Source of the DNA: Legionellaceae bacterium UBA2794
GTDB lineage: Bacteria > Pseudomonadota > Gammaproteobacteria > Legionellales > Legionellaceae
Length of the DNA stretch: 9,897 nucleotides
Reading direction: 5' to 3'
NCBI GenBank assembly: GCA_002352055.1
Contig: DEHS01000065.1
Location: forward strand, 1 to 9,897
Of this stretch, positions 6,201 to 9,897 are shown in pieces; position 1 is the stretch's first letter, and the number at the start of each line of letters is the position of its first letter. The notes beneath the pieces are model-generated. The model was not told the DNA's origin. It did no database searches and saw only the letters and a program-made list of their open reading frames with translations. The position numbers and the translations under genes were made by a program.

Positions 6201-6890
6201 ATGAAAAAAATAATAATAAAATCTATTCTCTTATCTCTTTTAGCCACTAATTCCATGGCAATGGGAAGTGGTTTTTATGCAGGGGTAGGTGTTGGGGTGC
6301 AGGATGTTTTTTCAGAGTTATCATTAACTGATTATGATGAAAATGGCGTCGATGTAGCCAGAATGGAGCAAGGTAATACCGGTTTTATGGGCTCTTTGTC
6401 TTTAGGATATAATTTCCTGTTCAATCAGCAAGTGATGTTGGGATTGCAATTCGATGGGCAAATTTCTGGTGTAAAAACAGAACATCAAGCAACAACTACC
6501 TTTTTGGAAGAGTATAATCAAAGTTCAATAACAACCAAATCGAAACATGGTTTTGGGGTGAATGTTCGTCCCGGGATGCTTTTTAATGATAACGCAAGCG
6601 GCTTTTTAATATTGGGTTATCGTTACATTAAAGTGAATCATGACTTTTATGAAAGTGGTACCGATATTCCATTATTGAATTTTGCGCAAAATCAAAATAA
6701 TCATGGTTTCGAATATGGTTTAGGAACAGAAATTAGTTTGACTGAACAATTTGGACTGCGTCTGGAAGTAACTCAGACACAATTTCAAACCAACACGATT
6801 TTCAGTCTAGCGAACGTGGCTGAGTTGACTTCCAAGACCAAATTAAATCAGGCTCTATTGAGCATCATTTGGTATCCAGAGTGTTATTAA
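6201..6890 (+). CDS. Small outer-membrane beta-barrel protein (OmpA/opacity-like fold)
   Basis: The 229-residue precursor starts with a clean signal peptide, MKKIIIKSILLSLLATNSMA, with predicted cleavage after Ala20. The mature part has alternating hydrophobic and polar residues with glycines and aromatics in amphipathic strands (for example GSGFYAGVGVGVQ, GFMGSLSLGYNFLF, GFLILGYRYIKV, GFEYGLGTEISL, FGLRLEVTQTQF, NQALLSIIWY). This is consistent with an eight-stranded barrel of the OMP_b-brl/porin-like type. No OmpA C-terminal peptidoglycan domain is present. The C-terminus ends in Tyr, as outer-membrane proteins often do at their last strand. It is 175 bp after the exporter permease. It is too small to be a TolC-type channel, so it should not be taken as the exporter's missing partner. 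The function (adhesion, membrane stability, small pore) is unknown. Confidence 0.8.
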   Translation: MKKIIIKSILLSLLATNSMAMGSGFYAGVGVGVQDVFSELSLTDYDENGVDVARMEQGNTGFMGSLSLGYNFLFNQQVMLGLQFDGQISGVKTEHQATTTFLEEYNQSSITTKSKHGFGVNVRPGMLFNDNASGFLILGYRYIKVNHDFYESGTDIPLLNFAQNQNNHGFEYGLGTEISLTEQFGLRLEVTQTQFQTNTIFSLANVAELTSKTKLNQALLSIIWYPECY

Positions 6891-6899
6891 ACTCAATAT

Positions 6900-6924
6900 T
6901 GCCCCTGGAGTAAGAACAGGGGCA
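6900..6924. terminator. Hairpin between convergent barrel and add genes, likely terminator
   Basis: TGCCCCTG (6900-6907) pairs perfectly with CAGGGGCA (6917-6924) around a 9-base loop. Five of the eight pairs are G-C, the strongest hairpin in this AT-rich window. On the plus strand it is followed by CATTTTAAATTTT, a modest T-rich tail, so it should end the barrel transcript. It lies 4 bp past the add stop codon and may serve both genes, although the T-tract on the minus side is poor. Confidence 0.75.
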
Positions 6925-6928
6925 CATT

Positions 6929-7903
6929 TTAAATTTTGGCCAGTAATTCTGTCCGAGTGGACTCATCGACAAAGGCCGCTTCAATAGCCATTCGAGTGAT
7001 GTTATTCATAGTATCATCACTGTAGTGGTATGATTTCTGTACTCGTTCGTATTCATTGGCGAGGGTTGTACTCATAAAGGGAGGATCATCTGAATTAATG
7101 CTTACTTTAATTCCTGCTTCATAGAATTTGGCGAATGGATGTTCTTGCATGTTTTTAAACAAACCCAGAAAAATATTACTGGTAGGGCAAACTTCCAGTG
7201 CAATTCCTTTATCTTTGACCATTGCCATGGTTTCGGGTGAATAAATCGCATTAACCCCATGACCAATACGTTTAATAGGCAAACAATTCATGGCTTCCAC
7301 CATCCCTTCAGCAGAAGCAAATTCCCCGGCATGTGCGGTGCATTCTAATTCGGCATCGGCAGCGATTTGAAATGTTTTTATAAATAATTTAGGAGGATAT
7401 TTCCCTTCATCTCCCGCGAGCCCAAAACCGGTAACACAGGGAAATCGGTCTTTATGGGTCTGTTGTGCCACTCGTTCCGCAGATTCAACACCAAAATGGC
7501 GCACTGCAGTGGTGATGATGCGCCCTTCAATGCCGTATTGCTTTTTGGCATCATTAATCGCCTTTTGTATGGCGGTTAAGTGCTCTGCTGATGGGATTCC
7601 TGTTGATTGTTCTGCATGGTCAGGTGAATACATCATCTCAACGTAAATGCCGCCATCACGGGCAGTAGCCTGTAAATAATCAAAAGTTACGTCATAATAA
7701 TCTTGCGGTGTTTTAATTAATGCAGCCAACGTATCGTACACTTTAAGAAAATCGAGAAAGTCAGTAGATAAATAGCTCACCCCATCCGCAGCCACTAATC
7801 CTTTAGGAATGGCTAATTTATTACGGGCAGCAATTTTTGCCGCAAGCTCAGGAGTAATGGTCCCCTCTAAATGCACATGTAACTCAGCTTTTTTTAAACT
7901 CAT
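6929..7903 (-). CDS. add: Adenosine deaminase
   Basis: The enzyme hydrolyses adenosine (and deoxyadenosine) to inosine and ammonia in purine salvage, in the cytoplasm. The 324-residue protein has the amidohydrolase zinc ligands H9 and H11 (ELHVHLEG), H191 with catalytic Glu194 (HAGE), catalytic H215 (GHG) and D272-D273 (INSDDP). The segments GIEGRIITTAVRHFGVES and IEAAFVDESTR closely resemble the adenosine deaminase branch known from alphaproteobacteria. RIGHG instead of RIDHG argues against the adenine deaminase sister group. The frame also has an ATG four codons upstream (7915), but the ATG at 7903 is preceded by GAGGGA about 5 bp away, whereas the upstream ATG has no ribosome binding site. 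The gene converges with the barrel gene and diverges from the small gene at 8004. It seems to stand alone, with no other purine genes nearby. Confidence 0.9.
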   Translation of the reverse strand: MSLKKAELHVHLEGTITPELAAKIAARNKLAIPKGLVAADGVSYLSTDFLDFLKVYDTLAALIKTPQDYYDVTFDYLQATARDGGIYVEMMYSPDHAEQSTGIPSAEHLTAIQKAINDAKKQYGIEGRIITTAVRHFGVESAERVAQQTHKDRFPCVTGFGLAGDEGKYPPKLFIKTFQIAADAELECTAHAGEFASAEGMVEAMNCLPIKRIGHGVNAIYSPETMAMVKDKGIALEVCPTSNIFLGLFKNMQEHPFAKFYEAGIKVSINSDDPPFMSTTLANEYERVQKSYHYSDDTMNNITRMAIEAAFVDESTRTELLAKI

Positions 7904-8003
7904 TTGTTCCCTCATTATTTTATCTATGTTTGCATGCTCCAGAATGGTAACTTAGTCGAAAAAAAGCTAAAATACCAGTATTAAACGTTTAGAGATTTTG
8001 GTT

Positions 8004-8186
8004 ATGAATGATGATATCGATAAATTCTTTGTAAACCCTTACGATAAATTTTTATTTGAATTTGACGCAACCCACGCAAAATCATTATCACAGCTCAAAG
8101 AAATTGAGAAAAATAGACGAATTGCTTTAATGCGTGATAATAAAGATTATAAAAGCGATAAGGGTGAGATTTGGGAAGAGTTTTAA
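8004..8186 (+). CDS. Small hypothetical protein, 60 residues, charged
   Basis: I do not recognise this protein. It is rich in Asp, Lys, Glu and Phe. The N-terminal part (FFVNPYDKFLFEFD) is aromatic and acidic, the middle (SLSQLKEIEKNRRIALMRD) is predicted helical, and the C-terminus is acidic (GEIWEEF). There is no signal peptide, transmembrane segment or cysteine, so a cytoplasmic location is expected. The ATG at 8004 is chosen over an in-frame TTG at 7998; AGAG at 7991-7994 is a weak ribosome binding site at acceptable spacing. A possible -10 box, TAAAAT, is at 7968-7973. The gene is divergent from add and convergent with the 131-residue gene. Its composition looks like real protein and not like a shadow frame, since nothing is encoded opposite it. 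Confidence 0.6.
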   Translation: MNDDIDKFFVNPYDKFLFEFDATHAKSLSQLKEIEKNRRIALMRDNKDYKSDKGEIWEEF

Positions 8187-8274
8187 TTTAATTAAAGAGT
8201 GTAGGGAAAAAACGACATTCTATTCCAAATCTAAGCTCTCTTCAAAACAGTCAACCGTTGTTACCTCAATTAAT

Positions 8275-8670
8275 TTAGTTTGGTAAATGATTTGGAAGCT
8301 CTGGTTGCTCCTGCATTATATTAATATGCTGTTGCAACTGAATAATTTGTTGTCCCAAAAGGTTCAAAAGTTCTACCTGAGGAATCCAATCCTTTGATGC
8401 CAAATCAATCGCCAGGTTAATTTCCTTTTCTTTCTTATGAATGCTGTTAATGACACTGTCATCAGTTGTTTGAAGCAATAAGCGATTAATCTCGGCAAGT
8501 TCATTTTGCCACTTTACAACTGGGTCATAAAATTCGGTATGGATAATATGCTCTGCTTCAGCATAGGTTTTTATTAAATGAATTAGAAGCAAATTTAATT
8601 GCTTCATTGAAGGATTATTATTCGATTCTGTATTGCTTGAATCTAAATAAAAAGTATAAGTTTTTCCCAT
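8275..8670 (-). CDS. Hypothetical helical protein, 131 residues
   Basis: I do not recognise a family. The protein is almost entirely predicted alpha-helical, with Leu/Ile heptad-like spacing and many Gln, Glu and Asn (for example NELAEINRLLLQ, LLNLLGQQIIQLQQHINIM). It suggests a helical bundle or coiled coil, with a polar Pro/Asn-rich tail. There is no signal peptide or transmembrane segment. The ATG at 8670 is chosen because AAGGA lies 5 bp upstream; a longer frame from a TTG at 8706 would overlap the preceding gene by 11 bp and lacks a ribosome binding site. It starts 25 bp after the larger coiled-coil membrane-hairpin gene and is probably cotranscribed with it, so the two may act together. 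The C-terminal tail has Glu at -8 and -11 and Leu at -3, loosely like Dot/Icm secretion signals; that is weak evidence. Confidence 0.65.
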   Translation of the reverse strand: MGKTYTFYLDSSNTESNNNPSMKQLNLLLIHLIKTYAEAEHIIHTEFYDPVVKWQNELAEINRLLLQTTDDSVINSIHKKEKEINLAIDLASKDWIPQVELLNLLGQQIIQLQQHINIMQEQPELPNHLPN

Positions 8671-8695
8671 GTGCGTCCTTGTTAGAAGATAATAA

Positions 8696-9897
8696 TTATA
8701 CTTCAAATGGTTTTACTAATTGTATGTTATTATTAGCCGCGATTTTTTCTTCTTTCTCATCAGAATATTCTGAGGTGAAAAAACTGGCCGCTAAATTGGT
8801 AGCCTTTGTTAGATTCTGGTTACATTTATTTAATTTTTCTCGATTCGGAGTGTATTGTGTGGATTTTCCCATGGATAGTTGAGCATTAATTGTGTCTGTG
8901 TGGGCTGCTTGATCTAAATTGTCACTTAAATTAGTTATAACCTGTATCGATTCATTATAATCGGTATCTAGCTTATTCAGCGCAGTCTGATGCCGAGTAT
9001 TTAAATTAGTTAAATCCTGTTCATATTTGGCTTTTGTATCATTATAGGCATTTATCTCATGTTGATGTTTATTTTCTTGCTTAATAATGAGACCCGCATT
9101 GATAAATAATGAACTGACAGCCATTCCAGTACCCACAATACCTAAAATATAGGAAATACCCGATAATATGATTCCGAAAGGGGCTAAAATACCTGTAAAC
9201 AGCATGGCCATGCCTAAAGCAAAGAATAACGATCCAATGCCTATAGATAAATAATTGGTATTACGTTGGGTAAAGAAGGAATTTTTCATTGCTGGTGGAG
9301 GATTTATTTTTTGTCTTGCATTTGTAAACTCTCTGTCAATGGAGATTTGTTTACTCTTTGTTTCGTTTTTAAGTTTATTTAAGATTAAAGAGCAAATCTC
9401 TTTTTTATTATTGATATCCAGATTTGGCATAACGGTGATTTCGTCGATCAGAGCACTTGAAACACGCTCACTTAATCTTACATTAGACTGGTGCAGGATT
9501 TTTTTTACTTGATTAGCGATAAGCACTTTCCTATATGTTTGATTAATCGCGGTTTCCATATTAATCAATAAATTGTTAAGATCAGTATTAATAGCCTCTT
9601 CTGAATGACCCTGATAGGTTTTTGGGGTTGAACTATTTTTTAAGGCATTGGAAGTAAACTGATCAGAATAAAGCACATCTATATGAGCCAGAATTGATAT
9701 TAAATACTTCTTTACTTGCTCTTGAATTTCAGGAATATCCGGATAAATGTTTTTAGCCCACTGATGAACGCGCAGTATATGTTCATTTTTTTTATCTACC
9801 AAAGCCATGAGCTTACTAAAACTTATATTTTGAAATTCTTCAATATTTGTTGCAGGATTCTTCATCGCCTCATCAAAAAATTCATTAAGTTTATTCA
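8696..9897 (-). CDS. Hypothetical protein with membrane hairpin and coiled coils, 5' end outside the window (candidate Dot/Icm substrate)
   Basis: No known enzyme motif is visible. Numbering from the first in-frame ATG (9865), residues 1-180 are helical and charged. Residues about 205-261 form a hydrophobic hairpin of two long, Gly- and Ile-rich membrane segments. Residues about 263-320 are a strongly predicted coiled coil (NKHQHEINAYNDTKAKYEQD). The C-terminal 60 residues are polar, with an acidic cluster SDEKEEK followed by a hydrophobic residue at -3. In Legionella such architecture and a glutamate-rich tail are common in Dot/Icm effectors, but this is inference. The frame stays open from 9865 to the window edge and reads NKLNEFFDEA before the Met. 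The GAGG before that ATG is only 2 bp away, too close to work well. The true start therefore probably lies outside the window, and the protein is longer than 389 residues. Downstream, 25 bp away, is the 131-residue gene. Confidence 0.7.
   Translation of the reverse strand, partial: NKLNEFFDEAMKNPATNIEEFQNISFSKLMALVDKKNEHILRVHQWAKNIYPDIPEIQEQVKKYLISILAHIDVLYSDQFTSNALKNSSTPKTYQGHSEEAINTDLNNLLINMETAINQTYRKVLIANQVKKILHQSNVRLSERVSSALIDEITVMPNLDINNKKEICSLILNKLKNETKSKQISIDREFTNARQKINPPPAMKNSFFTQRNTNYLSIGIGSLFFALGMAMLFTGILAPFGIILSGISYILGIVGTGMAVSSLFINAGLIIKQENKHQHEINAYNDTKAKYEQDLTNLNTRHQTALNKLDTDYNESIQVITNLSDNLDQAAHTDTINAQLSMGKSTQYTPNREKLNKCNQNLTKATNLAASFFTSEYSDEKEEKIAANNNIQLVKPFEV

Noticed and set aside
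6201..6890. The barrel protein as the exporter's outer-membrane channel
   Set aside because: It is a small barrel without the long helical periplasmic tunnel of TolC-type proteins.
8607..8882. 91-residue plus-strand frame at the right end
   Set aside because: It is antisense to the junction of two minus-strand genes, and its Phe/Leu/Ser-rich composition is what the complement of Lys/Glu/Asn-rich genes gives.
9255..9512. 85-residue hydrophobic plus-strand frame
   Set aside because: It is antisense to the helical region of the large minus-strand gene; the hydrophobicity results from complementing charged codons.

Overview
The window looks like chromosomal DNA from a Legionella-like gammaproteobacterium. 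The reasons are its low GC content, intergenic regions rich in A and T, housekeeping proteins that align well with known proteobacterial families (glutathione reductase, a YrdA-type gamma carbonic anhydrase, adenosine deaminase), and a last gene pair resembling the helical, membrane-hairpin proteins common in Legionella and Coxiella accessory regions. The genus is inferred from general familiarity, not from a marker gene.

Layout from left to right. Bases 1-544 are non-coding. They hold a hexamer tandem array (AATCCT, seven perfect copies, decaying over about 100 bp), then two REP-like hairpins in opposite orientation, each with a GTAG foot, then a promoter-like TATAAT box. Next is a 60-residue peptide gene with a textbook double-glycine secretion leader. 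On the minus strand follow gor (glutathione reductase) and a gamma carbonic anhydrase-like hexapeptide protein, 3 bp apart. On the plus strand, divergent from gor, lies a three-gene exporter operon: a HlyD-type periplasmic adaptor that appears to be an inner-membrane lipoprotein, an ABC ATPase and an ABC-2 permease. These genes are joined by 1-bp and 4-bp overlaps. A small outer-membrane beta-barrel gene follows and converges on adenosine deaminase (add, minus strand) across a strong hairpin. Divergent from add is a 60-residue gene of unknown function. The right end holds two minus-strand genes of unknown function: a protein with a hydrophobic hairpin and flanking coiled coils, which runs off the window at its 5' end, and, 25 bp downstream, a 131-residue helical protein.

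The exporter genes form a self-contained inner-membrane unit that lacks its outer-membrane channel here. gor and the carbonic anhydrase-like gene probably share a transcript. The most interesting items are the orphan double-glycine peptide beside mobile-type repeats, the REP pair (which implies a transposase of the RAYT family elsewhere in the genome), and the two-gene unit at the right edge, a possible Dot/Icm substrate locus. No complete new system is visible. Several annotated starts differ from the longest reading frame because a better ribosome binding site lies downstream: the barrel protein, adenosine deaminase, the 60-residue protein and the 131-residue protein.
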